Origin: Crocinitomicaceae bacterium
Lineage (GTDB): Bacteria > Bacteroidota > Bacteroidia > Flavobacteriales_D > Crocinitomicaceae
DNA length: 18,437 nt
Assembly: GCA_027084145.1 (NCBI GenBank)
Contig: JALWLM010000344.1
Coordinates: 1-18,437 of the forward strand
Reading direction: 5' to 3'
Shown here: positions 6,906-13,401 of the stretch, piece by piece
Layout of the letters: every line of letters starts with the position of its first letter
Position numbering within the stretch: the stretch's first letter is position 1
The notes under the pieces: generated by a model
Told to the model about the DNA's origin: nothing
What the model saw: the letters and a program-made list of their open reading frames with translations, nothing else
Databases searched by the model: none
Position numbers and translations under genes: made by a program

Positions 6906-9223
6906 GTTTTGCGGCCTTCTTTCAGGGCTTGCCGGGCAATGTCGTTGGTACTGGCATCAACTACAGTTCGAATAATCAACGGATTATCATCAAGAATAGC
7001 TTGTGAATCTTGTAATTTATCAAGTAGCTTTGTGTTCACCTGGCTGGTATCAATTAACGTAGCAGACTCATTGTCTAAAGCATTATTTACATCAGGCACA
7101 GAGGCTTTTTTAACAATTTCGGTGGCCTGTCTGGTCATATCATCAAGATAAAATTGTGACGCTTTTCCGCTTTCACGCAGCACTTCTGCTACCCTGACAG
7201 CTTCTTGTGCGTCCCTGATGGCCTGCTTTAGATCTTCCGGGTTTTTAGAGCTGACATTACGGTATGCATCCTGCATTTTTCTGGCAAGGTCAACGGTTTG
7301 CAAGTCTTCATCTGGCCCTGTGCGCCTGCCAATTTGCGACTCCATATCGGCAATTGTTTTTTGTAATTCTGAAATTTTTTGTTTTGCAGATTCAGCTTTT
7401 TGTTCAATACTTGGAAATATGCCTGTATCACTTACTGGTTTTTCAGCTTCTTCTCTTAGTTTTGTTAGCTCGGTATTGACTTCTGCGCCTGCAGAAAAAT
7501 CAGTAGTTTGCTGTTTCTGATTTTTTGCATTACCTACACTTTTAGGAGCGTTTGTTTGTTCAGAAGTGCTGCTTTTTGGGTTGTCAATATCAAATATTTG
7601 TTGACCGGTTATTTTATTGATTTTTAACAATCTATCAGCGTGTCGTTTAAAAGCGTTGGCGATTGTGTCATCATTAAAAATTGCTTTTACAGAATCATTA
7701 TATAGTTTAAGTGTTGATATGATTGTCTCTATGGTTCTGACAAGATAAACGCCGCCTTTTCTGGCCCAGGCAAAATTATCATATAACCAGGTTCCAAGTT
7801 CATAACCCATTAATCCGGCAAACAGGGTATCCATTCTGGCAACCATGCCAACAAGACCTTTTAGCTTTTTAACAGCACCGACAGTTGCAACACTTTGCGC
7901 TTCAATTGCTGCGTTCGCTTTACCTGTTGCAATTGCAAGCCGCTCTTCAGCTCTGGCCAGACGTGCAAGATTGGCCTGGTATGCCGTTGTTCCTGCACTG
8001 GCTTTTACTCTGGCAGCGGCGGCAGAATATTCGGCCTGAGCTATTTTTAATGCAGCCTGGGTGCCTTTGATTTGTGCTGCGGAGTATGTCTTTTGAGCCT
8101 TAATACTGGCTCTTGTCGCAGCAACAGATTTATATTGCTCTGCAGCCGCCGCTTTAAACGCATTTGCCCAGCCAAACACTTTTTTTGCAAAATTAAAGCC
8201 GATTAGCGTTATTGCTATTTCAGCCAATGTTTTTAGCGCTTCCCGGTTATCATAAACAAAGACAGCGCCCTGCTTGAGTGATTCAGCCATTGATATAATG
8301 GCCTGAGCCACCTGTTCAGCGTACTGCTTTAACTCACCTGTTTGCGCCATTTCATTAATGGCTTCATTGATAGTGGACAGTTGATTTACAAAATATTCTG
8401 TATATCCTGAATCGGCTATTAATCTTAAAAATTTATCCCAGTTATCCTGTAAATTACTTACCTGTCCATTTAAGGTCTGGATTTGTTTAATTGCAGCGCC
8501 TTGTGAAGTTCTGCCAAGCTCATCAATCAGTCCTTTAATAACATCTCGGCCAAGCTGGCCTTTTGATGCCATGTCCTGAAGTTCTGCTGTTGTTTTTCCA
8601 AGTTTTTTTGAAAGCAAGTCCCATACCGGAACACCTCTTTCTATTAACTGATTTGCTTCCTCTGCCTGTAGCTTCCCTTTTGTCCACGCCTGACCAACAG
8701 CCAGTATAATGCCCTCCAGCTTTTCCTGAGATCCACCAAGTCTGGCATTTGCATCAGTCAGACTCTGCAAAGAGCCGTCCATTGGATCGAGTCCGAGTGC
8801 CTTCATCTGTATAAAGGCTTTTGTTACGCCTTCAATTTGTAAAGGTGTGTTTTTGGCAAATTTTTCAATAAAATTAAAAGCGTCAGCTCCAGCCTGTTTA
8901 CCACCCTGTAACTGTTCAAGCTGTACCTTTAATGTTTCAAAACGCTTTGCTGTCCCAAAAAGATCAGATGATAAAGTTTTAAATATGCTGGTACCCAGTC
9001 TTGCCCCCTGCCAAAGGCCAAAAAACTTTATTGACTGCGACTTTAATCTTGCAAGCTGTTCACTGATTGACTGCAAACCGCGCTTTGTTTTGCTATAATT
9101 ACCCTTATCTGATTTATCAAGCTGGTCGCCCAGTCGTCTTACCCTGGATTTTACTTCATCAAGACGCTTGACAAGCTCTTTATTTTGCAGGGATATAATG
9201 AGTTCAATATCTGGATTTGACAT
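6902..9223 (-). CDS. Tail tape measure protein (773 aa)
   Basis: Longest gene in the module, placed after tube and chaperone genes, as expected. Residues about 90-275 match the tape measure N-terminal domain: FNFIEKFAKNTPLQIEGVTK, AFIQMKALGLDP, LEGIILAVGQAWTKGKLQAE, EEANQLIERGVPVWDLLSKK. This domain precedes a long helical rod: Ala-rich repeats at 355-450, hydrophobic segments near 331-350 (LKTLAEIAITLIGFNFAKKV) and 457-485 that could contact the host membrane during ejection, and a coiled coil near 600-650 (KQKISELQKTIADMESQIG). With the usual ~0.15 nm per residue the tail shaft would be roughly 115 nm, an inference. Start ATG 9223 is chosen because MSNPDIELIISLQN is a typical beginning; its ribosome site is weak. 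The start codon overlaps, on the other strand, the ATG of the plus-strand membrane protein. Confidence 0.93.
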   Translation of the reverse strand: MSNPDIELIISLQNKELVKRLDEVKSRVRRLGDQLDKSDKGNYSKTKRGLQSISEQLARLKSQSIKFFGLWQGARLGTSIFKTLSSDLFGTAKRFETLKVQLEQLQGGKQAGADAFNFIEKFAKNTPLQIEGVTKAFIQMKALGLDPMDGSLQSLTDANARLGGSQEKLEGIILAVGQAWTKGKLQAEEANQLIERGVPVWDLLSKKLGKTTAELQDMASKGQLGRDVIKGLIDELGRTSQGAAIKQIQTLNGQVSNLQDNWDKFLRLIADSGYTEYFVNQLSTINEAINEMAQTGELKQYAEQVAQAIISMAESLKQGAVFVYDNREALKTLAEIAITLIGFNFAKKVFGWANAFKAAAAEQYKSVAATRASIKAQKTYSAAQIKGTQAALKIAQAEYSAAAARVKASAGTTAYQANLARLARAEERLAIATGKANAAIEAQSVATVGAVKKLKGLVGMVARMDTLFAGLMGYELGTWLYDNFAWARKGGVYLVRTIETIISTLKLYNDSVKAIFNDDTIANAFKRHADRLLKINKITGQQIFDIDNPKSSTSEQTNAPKSVGNAKNQKQQTTDFSAGAEVNTELTKLREEAEKPVSDTGIFPSIEQKAESAKQKISELQKTIADMESQIGRRTGPDEDLQTVDLARKMQDAYRNVSSKNPEDLKQAIRDAQEAVRVAEVLRESGKASQFYLDDMTRQATEIVKKASVPDVNNALDNESATLIDTSQVNTKLLDKLQDSQAILDDNPLIIRTVVDASTNDIARQALKEGRKT
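9168..9199 (+). promoter_or_regulatory. Candidate sigma70 promoter for the plus-strand membrane protein
   Basis: Plus strand carries a perfect -35 TTGACA (9168-9173) and a perfect -10 TATAAT (9194-9199). The spacer is 20 nt, longer than the ideal 16-18, so strength is uncertain. Transcription would start near 9206, giving a leader of about 16 nt before ATG 9222. The elements lie inside the tape measure coding region, antisense to it. Finding both consensus hexamers just upstream of the only credible plus-strand gene is the reason for the call. Confidence 0.45.
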
Positions 9224-9389
9224 GAAAGATGCTACACCATTTCAATATTTATTTGCTTTTGTGATGTTGCTGGTTTTGTTTATCTGGCACCATTCAACAG
9301 ACAGTATTTTTATTGCTGTAATATTCTGGGTTTATCTAGTTTTCTTTGTGCTGGCCACATTAAAGCTTTTGGTTAATGTGCTGTCTTAA
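9222..9389 (+). CDS. Small two-helix membrane protein, candidate superinfection-exclusion moron (55 aa)
   Basis: The only credible plus-strand gene in the window. ATG 9222 gives 55 residues; longer forms from TTG 9168 or ATG 9198 are possible but would begin in or before the candidate promoter. A short GGA six nt upstream of the ATG is the only ribosome-site-like element. Residues about 8-24 (FQYLFAFVMLLVLFIWH) and 29-50 (SIFIAVIFWVYLVFFVLATL) are two strong membrane segments linked by HHSTD. The gene fills the 170-nt gap between the chaperone stop (9394) and tape measure start (9223), where no minus-strand gene exists; its stop ends 4 nt before the chaperone stop. In phage HK97 the gp15 moron, a small membrane protein that blocks superinfection by related phages, sits between the same two genes. 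Homology to gp15 cannot be shown here, so the function is inferred from position, size and topology. A chance T-rich frame is the alternative. Confidence 0.62.
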   Translation: MKDATPFQYLFAFVMLLVLFIWHHSTDSIFIAVIFWVYLVFFVLATLKLLVNVLS

Positions 9390-9393
9390 ATGC

Positions 9394-9969
9394 TTACAGG
9401 CTAGTTTTAAAATCAGGATTTTTACGATATTTATCCTGCCTGTTAACCGACAAGGCATCAAACACCTTTTTATACCCGTCTTTATCCGCCTGCGCAGCAC
9501 GCACAATTAAAAGCTGAGTTTGCAAATCATTGAGTTTTGAAGTTTGAGACACTTCACTAAAATTCATAACCTGCTTCATGGTCATATCTGACACTTCCTG
9601 TGCAGAAAATCCACAGGAAACAAGTTGCTGAAAAACAGAAAACCAGACTAAACGCTCCTGATTTGTGTTTTTGTTGTTTTTCTTTTTTAAAACATCCTGA
9701 TTTATATCAATCACTTCCTGGAGGCATTCTATTATCTGCTCAGGCTTAAGTTTTGATATATTGCTAATATTTTCCCTGCCACCAATGGCAATAAACTTTT
9801 TTATGTCATCCCACAATACTGCTGATACAACATCTGAATCTGTTTGAATAAACAGCCTGACACTGGCTGTTAGAGCTATAAATTTTTCTAAATCTGCAAA
9901 GCGTACAGGCAATAAATTTAAACCGTGTATTGCCCGTGGCTTTGCAAACAGATCACTCAGTTCAGACAT
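9394..9969 (-). CDS. Tail assembly chaperone-like protein (191 aa)
   Basis: Lies between tube protein and tape measure, where siphoviruses encode the tail assembly chaperones (lambda gpG/gpGT). Start ATG 9969 is 4 nt after the tube gene stop; no good ribosome site, so coupling is likely. Residues 1-90 are a helical G-like part (HGLNLLPVRFADLEKFIALT, LKPEQIIECLQEVIDIN); residues 100-191 form a T-like part with RLVWFSVFQQLVSCGFSAQE and VSDMTMKQVMNFSEVSQ. The junction contains KKKNNKN, encoded by GTT TTA AAA AAG AAA AAC, i.e. a slippery A AAA AAG. Both parts are in one frame, unlike lambda where T is reached by a -1 frameshift. The protein would bind the tape measure and prevent premature tube assembly. 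Role inferred from position and architecture. Confidence 0.7.
   Translation of the reverse strand: MSELSDLFAKPRAIHGLNLLPVRFADLEKFIALTASVRLFIQTDSDVVSAVLWDDIKKFIAIGGRENISNISKLKPEQIIECLQEVIDINQDVLKKKNNKNTNQERLVWFSVFQQLVSCGFSAQEVSDMTMKQVMNFSEVSQTSKLNDLQTQLLIVRAAQADKDGYKKVFDALSVNRQDKYRKNPDFKTSL
9396..9443 (+). other. Nested inverted repeat just downstream of the plus-strand gene
   Basis: Outer arms ACAGG (9396-9400) and CCTGT (9439-9443) enclose perfect inner arms CAGGAT (9414-9419) and ATCCTG (9433-9438). The structure starts 6 nt after the stop of the plus-strand membrane gene and lies in the 3' coding end of the chaperone gene. It lacks a following T run, so it is not a standard intrinsic terminator; it may limit or stabilise the plus-strand transcript end, or be incidental. 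Confidence 0.3.
9682..9693 (-). promoter_or_regulatory. Candidate -1 slippery site (T TTA AAA AAG) in chaperone gene
   Basis: Codons 93-96 of the chaperone-like gene read GTT TTA AAA AAG. This contains A AAA AAG (9688-9682), the heptamer used by E. coli dnaX, and an overlapping T TTA AAA. A -1 slip would add 41 codons and stop at TAG 9559-9557, giving a product of about 137 residues instead of 191. Lambda gpG has 140 residues. Whether slippage occurs is unknown. Confidence 0.4.
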
Positions 9970-9972
9970 GTA

Positions 9973-10722
9973 TTAAGCGGCTGTTTTCTTAACAATCTCA
10001 TAATACTGTGATTTTCCAGCGGGGCGTGATTCATCCTGAAGCACCTCAAATGTCAGCCCCATTTCGCCATAATCTTCAGAGATTAAAGCAAGGTTTTCAG
10101 CCAGGGCTGATTTTGCCTTAAAGAACTCTCCGGTAAACGGATCGCCTCCCTGCGCCTCATTTAAACCATCAAAATAAATATGATAGTCATCACCTGAGTT
10201 AACCAGTGCCTGGACAATATCAATGCCTGGATTGTCATAATCAACATAGATGGTTTGGCCGTCAGTAATGCTTCCTGTTGATAAAATCACAATACCGCCT
10301 GATTCAACTGTATAATCTGTGCCCTCAGTATAGGTTGTTCCTGCACCTCCGGATTGATCCTGAACATTGATATTGGTGGCACCTGGATAATCCAGTTTTA
10401 CCAGCGCATCAAGACGAGCCACATGAGACTCATCAAGAATTGAACCACCGACAATTGAAGATGATGAACCAAACAGCCCAATAGCCAGATTTTCTGGTGA
10501 AAAGTCACGGAATTTTACAGCCAGCTCAACACCCGTGGTTCTGTTTATTGAATTCCGGTTACCACCGCCCAGCTTTCTGTGTGAAGGTAGTGTTTTTTTA
10601 TCAGAGCTATGCGCTACCGTGATTTCATCAACTTCACCTGCATCTTTAAGGCCTGTTGTTGACCCTATTTTTTCAATCCACATTTTTCCAACACCCAGGT
10701 AGGATTGTTCAATAATAGCCAT
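9973..10722 (-). CDS. Major tail tube protein (249 aa)
   Basis: Start ATG 10722 overlaps the stop of the preceding small gene by one base (TAATG), with GGGGAA upstream as ribosome site. Length and order match major tail proteins of lambda-like siphoviruses (lambda gpV 246 aa). The N-terminus MAIIEQSYLGVGKMWIEKIG and the segment VDEITVAHSSDKKTLPSHRK are typical of tube proteins; residues about 125-170 form a beta-rich unit (TTYTEGTDYTVESGGIVILS, GQTIYVDYD), the GTDYTVd pattern common in tube proteins. The C-terminus AENLALISEDYGEMGLTFEV closes the barrel and is also typical. Hexameric rings of such proteins stack along the tape measure to form the DNA conduit. Should be abundant in the virion. 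Confidence 0.85.
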   Translation of the reverse strand: MAIIEQSYLGVGKMWIEKIGSTTGLKDAGEVDEITVAHSSDKKTLPSHRKLGGGNRNSINRTTGVELAVKFRDFSPENLAIGLFGSSSSIVGGSILDESHVARLDALVKLDYPGATNINVQDQSGGAGTTYTEGTDYTVESGGIVILSTGSITDGQTIYVDYDNPGIDIVQALVNSGDDYHIYFDGLNEAQGGDPFTGEFFKAKSALAENLALISEDYGEMGLTFEVLQDESRPAGKSQYYEIVKKTAA

Positions 10723-10925
10723 TACTTGTTCCCCTTATCTGCTTCTGCCAGTTCTTTGTCATAATCAGCCTTTGACATTACAACGCCGGCGCCACGCTCT
10801 GTCAGTCGTTTAACGACATTCTGAGTAACTTCTTTATCAGGCAGTTCAATGACGTCACCGGGCATTAGAATCCTCTTCTTTTCGCCATAAATACAACGAC
10901 GTTTAACTTTAAAAACTTCTTGCAT
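10722..10925 (-). CDS. Small PGDV-motif protein between tail terminator and tube gene (67 aa)
   Basis: ATG 10925 has a good ribosome site (AGAGGAAAA). The sequence has a basic start (MQEVFKVKRRCIYGEKKR), the motif MPGDVIELPDKEV (21-33), a short helix (VVKRLTERGAGVV) and an acidic-lysine tail. The PGD-hydrophobic pattern also occurs in the 69-residue protein at 11695-11904, and such small beta-barrel-like proteins are frequent among phage head-tail connector genes. It may be an assembly factor or minor tail protein. No signal peptide. Function not established. Confidence 0.6.
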   Translation of the reverse strand: MQEVFKVKRRCIYGEKKRILMPGDVIELPDKEVTQNVVKRLTERGAGVVMSKADYDKELAEADKGNK

Positions 10926-10937
10926 TGTTTTTTCCTC

Positions 10938-11384
10938 TTAATATTCCGGATCGCCCGGGCGTTCAAAATAGATAATGTTGAAAATGACTTTTACTCCAGT
11001 AAATTGACTGCCATTTTCATGCTCAGAATTTACATGTGACTGATAATTTATCTCTGATATATCAGCGCTTTTACTTCTTCGATATAAAAGCAGGCATTTT
11101 TTTATATCATGAAAAATCTCATAGCGTTTTTTACGCAAATCACCTGTAAACTTGTCAATACCGGTTATTTCAACCGGTAAATTAATTCGCATACTGGTTT
11201 TTGTTTCACTAAGCACACTGTCTGACAACTCAGCAACAACAGTAATAGGAAAGATGCTGTTTTCATCTATTTTTTCATCATTAAAAACAACGCTTGTTCC
11301 AATGTCTGTTTTATAGCCATTTACAATGAGAATCTGCTCTAGGGCAGATTTTATTTCATTAAGTACCCGCTCAATCTTTAACAT
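10938..11384 (-). CDS. Putative tail terminator / tail completion protein, gpU-like (148 aa)
   Basis: ATG 11384 follows the previous stop by 2 nt with ACAGG upstream. Fold pattern suits tail terminators: an N-terminal helix (LNEIKSALEQILIVNG), a strand with FPITVVAELSDSV (45-57), a long strand ETKTSMRINLPVEITGID, a helix (KKRYEIFHDIKKCLLLYRRS) and a closing strand QFTGVKVIFNIIYFERPG, comparable to lambda gpU, which ends LTYVITYEM. Such proteins form a hexamer that stops tube growth and joins the head. Position right before the tube gene agrees. Sequence similarity to gpU is low by eye, so the family label is an inference from pattern and place. Confidence 0.6.
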   Translation of the reverse strand: MLKIERVLNEIKSALEQILIVNGYKTDIGTSVVFNDEKIDENSIFPITVVAELSDSVLSETKTSMRINLPVEITGIDKFTGDLRKKRYEIFHDIKKCLLLYRRSKSADISEINYQSHVNSEHENGSQFTGVKVIFNIIYFERPGDPEY

Positions 11385-11386
11385 AG

Positions 11387-11689
11387 TTAAACCTGTTTTA
11401 TTACAGACAGTGTTTTTAACTGACCATCATCAGAAACGACATCATCCACAACAAACTTTTTGTTATAAATATAAAACTCTCCGCCAATTTGTGTTTTTAA
11501 AGCAGACGATATGGTTACTGTAGTGATTTTCTGGGGTATATTATCAAAACCAACCACCTCGACATCGAAATCGACCACGGCATCAACCTTTGTGTTATAA
11601 CCATCAAAAGAATAAATTACCGGTATGCCGTGATGATCTAAAGCGGTCTCCGCAGTCACACGGTTTAGATCATCATTTTTTACTGGCAT
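11387..11689 (-). CDS. Putative head-tail joining protein, FII-like (100 aa)
   Basis: ATG 11689 is 5 nt after the previous stop, and the stop is 2 nt before the next start. Residues 60-100 (ISSALKTQIGGEFYIYNKKF, VVDDVVSDDGQLKTLSV) resemble the ending of lambda gpFII: a strand, a G-containing turn, F.V(D), then a D-D-G turn and a last strand. The N-terminus (LNRVTAETALDHHGIPVIYS) is compatible with the flexible start of that family. FII-type proteins attach to the head completion protein and accept the tail. Identity rests on a short pattern and gene position; alternatively it is another connector protein. Confidence 0.5.
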   Translation of the reverse strand: MPVKNDDLNRVTAETALDHHGIPVIYSFDGYNTKVDAVVDFDVEVVGFDNIPQKITTVTISSALKTQIGGEFYIYNKKFVVDDVVSDDGQLKTLSVIKQV

Positions 11690-11694
11690 TGTTA

Positions 11695-11904
11695 TTATTC
11701 TTCTACTGATCCACTCTCTTCGGAGTCAATCTCTTCGGAGTCAATCTCTTCAGATTTGTCGCCCTCAACACAAACAGCCGCATCAATTAACTCCTGTGCG
11801 TGGTTTTGTTCAATTTCAAACACGTCACCTGGCAGATAGTTATTTTTGCCATCACTAACACTGCCTGATACCACTGTCAGTTTTACTTTTTTTGGATTAG
11901 CCAT
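11695..11904 (-). CDS. Small PGDV-motif protein with acidic repeat tail (69 aa)
   Basis: ATG 11904 has AAAGGA as ribosome site. Residues 1-45 carry a small beta unit: KVKLTVVSGSVSDGKNNYLP, then PGDVFEIEQNHAQELIDA and AVCVEGD, a pattern frequent in short phage head-gene proteins (a strand, PGD-hydrophobic, then a helix with an LI(D/A)A turn). The C-terminal part is a low-complexity acidic repeat, EEIDSEEIDSEE, encoded by a 15-bp tandem repeat. No signal peptide. Probably an accessory head or connector protein; exact role unknown. Confidence 0.6.
   Translation of the reverse strand: MANPKKVKLTVVSGSVSDGKNNYLPGDVFEIEQNHAQELIDAAVCVEGDKSEEIDSEEIDSEESGSVEE
11716..11750 (-). repeat. 15-bp tandem repeat encoding the acidic EEIDS tail
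   Basis: The unit ctcttcggagtcaat occurs twice exactly (11716-11730 and 11731-11745), followed by a third partial copy (ctctt). It keeps frame in the 69-residue protein and encodes repeated EEIDS. Copy number could vary by slippage without frameshift. Confidence 0.85.
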
Positions 11905-11917
11905 AATTGGTTCCTTT

Positions 11918-11942
11918 AAAAATGGCCACTGTTACACGGCCA
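11918..11942 (-). terminator. Weak terminator-like hairpin after the capsid gene
   Basis: On the minus strand TGGCC and GGCCA (11942-11923) form a 5-bp stem around a 10-nt loop, immediately followed by TTTTT (11922-11918). It lies in the 54-nt gap between capsid stop and the 69-residue gene. The short stem suggests at most partial termination, which would lower tail gene expression relative to capsid. Confidence 0.4.
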
Positions 11943-11958
11943 CATAGGTTAAAACGGA

Positions 11959-13014
11959 TTAAACAACTTTTGCGGTAACAAAAGCGTCAATCTGATGAGG
12001 GATTGCAAGTGGAGCAGACTGCACCATGACAAAACGCGCACTTGGATCCTGTTTGCGCCAGGACTTGGGGAAGTACTTGTTAATTGCCATACCCTGTTCA
12101 ACCGCATCCATATCAAGAATGGGTCCATAGTGGCGGGTTGCACGGGCATTGGTAGAACCCATGACAATACGGTCAACCGGTATCATGGGTTGTTCCACGC
12201 CCTGATCATCAAGATACCACTCATCATAGGAATAAACATCCAGACCAGGGTCATTCAGATAACCCCAATAGGTAACGCCCTCTGGCAGTTCCTGCGGGTT
12301 AATTTGACCCTGCTCAATCCGACGATTGCTCAGTGCATCTTTTACGTTTTGATTGTTTACAAACGCATTAGCCACATCAGAGCCAAACACCACTACACGG
12401 GCTGATAAGCCTGAGTCTTTGGCAATCAGGCGTTTCCAGTTTCGCAAGTCGGTAATTGGATTACTGGCAGTATCTGTCCACAAAGCAGTACCGGTCAGGG
12501 TGATGTTATGGGTTGGATCCATACTGAAATCCACCTCATCATCGACAACAGCGCTATCGTCACCATCGTCCACCACACCGGAGACCACAATTTTACCGGT
12601 GGTCAGTGCCTGGGATGCCATCCACTCCACCCGGCGTACAATGCTGTCAGTCAGTTCCACCAGGTTTTTACCGAGTTCTTCACCGGCTTTTTGCATCAGG
12701 TTTTCTGGTGTGTAGATGCTGCTGCCGTTGTTGCGTTTAACCAGATCTTCTGCATTGGTTATACGCTTTGGCTTTAACAGCGGAATGGTGTAGCTTTTAA
12801 CGGTACGCCCTTCGCGCTTAAGGGTGCGACCTTCCGCACGCGGTGAAACGAACGGGGCCAGCTTGCGCTTACCCTTTTCAATTGTGATATCAATCCATTT
12901 TTCACCGTGGGTTTCTTCCTGTGGGAAAAACATATCCGTCAGGAAGGTACGCGGTGTAAAACTGGTTTCCAGTGCCGCCAGCATAGTGCGGGATTCAAAC
13001 ATATCAATAGGCAT
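11959..13014 (-). CDS. E: Major capsid protein, lambda gpE family (351 aa)
   Basis: ATG 13014 has a strong ribosome site (AAGGAGCATAAGAA). Length is close to lambda gpE (341 aa), and the sequence fits the family: an N-terminal arm (MPIDMFESRTMLAALETSFT), the E-loop region with FFPQEETHGEKWIDITIEKG, then LAPFVSPRAEGRTLKREGR, IPLLKPKRITNAEDLVKRN, and a C-terminal part with HYGPILDMDAVEQGMAINKY, FPKSWRKQDPSARFVMVQSA and PLAIPHQIDAFVTAKVV. The HK97-fold shell would be built from this protein together with decoration protein next door. Gene order protease-scaffold, decoration, capsid is the same as lambda C-Nu3-D-E. Highly expressed, as the good ribosome site suggests. Confidence 0.93.
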   Translation of the reverse strand: MPIDMFESRTMLAALETSFTPRTFLTDMFFPQEETHGEKWIDITIEKGKRKLAPFVSPRAEGRTLKREGRTVKSYTIPLLKPKRITNAEDLVKRNNGSSIYTPENLMQKAGEELGKNLVELTDSIVRRVEWMASQALTTGKIVVSGVVDDGDDSAVVDDEVDFSMDPTHNITLTGTALWTDTASNPITDLRNWKRLIAKDSGLSARVVVFGSDVANAFVNNQNVKDALSNRRIEQGQINPQELPEGVTYWGYLNDPGLDVYSYDEWYLDDQGVEQPMIPVDRIVMGSTNARATRHYGPILDMDAVEQGMAINKYFPKSWRKQDPSARFVMVQSAPLAIPHQIDAFVTAKVV

Positions 13015-13026
13015 TTCTTATGCTCC

Positions 13027-13389
13027 TTAAATTACTTTTTTAAGATGAATACCCGCATCGCGTAATGTGGGTTTTACACTGTCAATGGTGTGGCCGGTGC
13101 CTAATACCAGGACATCCTGATTAAATTCACCGGTACGGTAAATGGGGCCGGTTTTATCCCCGGCAGTGGCGTCAACGTCATCTGCCATAATGCCAACAGG
13201 AGTTTGGCTTCCATCGGTGGCACCTGATGCACTTAACACCAACTTGTTGGTCGCGGTGACCAATCCGACCACTGCACCACGGACAAGGTTCTGACCAGAG
13301 GCCACAACCACTTCATCAGTGACGCGCTTTAAATCACCGGCGATCAGATTGTCCGGTGTATCGTTTTCTGTTTGGGTATAACCTGGCAT
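13027..13389 (-). CDS. D: Head decoration protein, lambda gpD family (120 aa)
   Basis: ATG 13389 is 12 nt after the protease/scaffold stop, with AAGGAGCACTAACA as ribosome site, partly overlapping that stop. The length is near lambda gpD (110 aa). Characteristic features are a Thr/Asp-rich disordered start (TQTENDTPDNLIAGDLKRVT), VASGQNLVRGAVVGLVTATN, GSQTPVGIMADDVDATAG, then PIYRTGEFNQDVLVLGTGHT and a closing RDAGIHLKKVI. The pattern 'decoration, value, G.TDGS..pvGI.a.dvda' is the family signature. Trimers sit at the local threefold sites and stabilise the expanded capsid against DNA pressure. Position directly upstream of the capsid gene agrees. Confidence 0.88.
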   Translation of the reverse strand: MPGYTQTENDTPDNLIAGDLKRVTDEVVVASGQNLVRGAVVGLVTATNKLVLSASGATDGSQTPVGIMADDVDATAGDKTGPIYRTGEFNQDVLVLGTGHTIDSVKPTLRDAGIHLKKVI

Positions 13390-13401
13390 TGTTAGTGCTC
13401 C

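Noticed and set aside
6358..6975. Plus-strand open frame of 205 codons
   Set aside because: Opposite the distal tail gene and the end of the tape measure gene, both supported by coupling overlaps; composition is not convincing as a protein.
7845..8070. Plus-strand Ala/Leu-rich hydrophobic frames
   Set aside because: Produced by the complement of Ala-rich helix codons of the tape measure protein; no independent signals.
11159..11179. Perfect 8-bp inverted repeat TACCGGTT/AACCGGTA in the tail terminator gene
   Set aside because: Lies within coding sequence, no T run follows, and its codons (LPVEITGI) make sense as protein; regarded as incidental.
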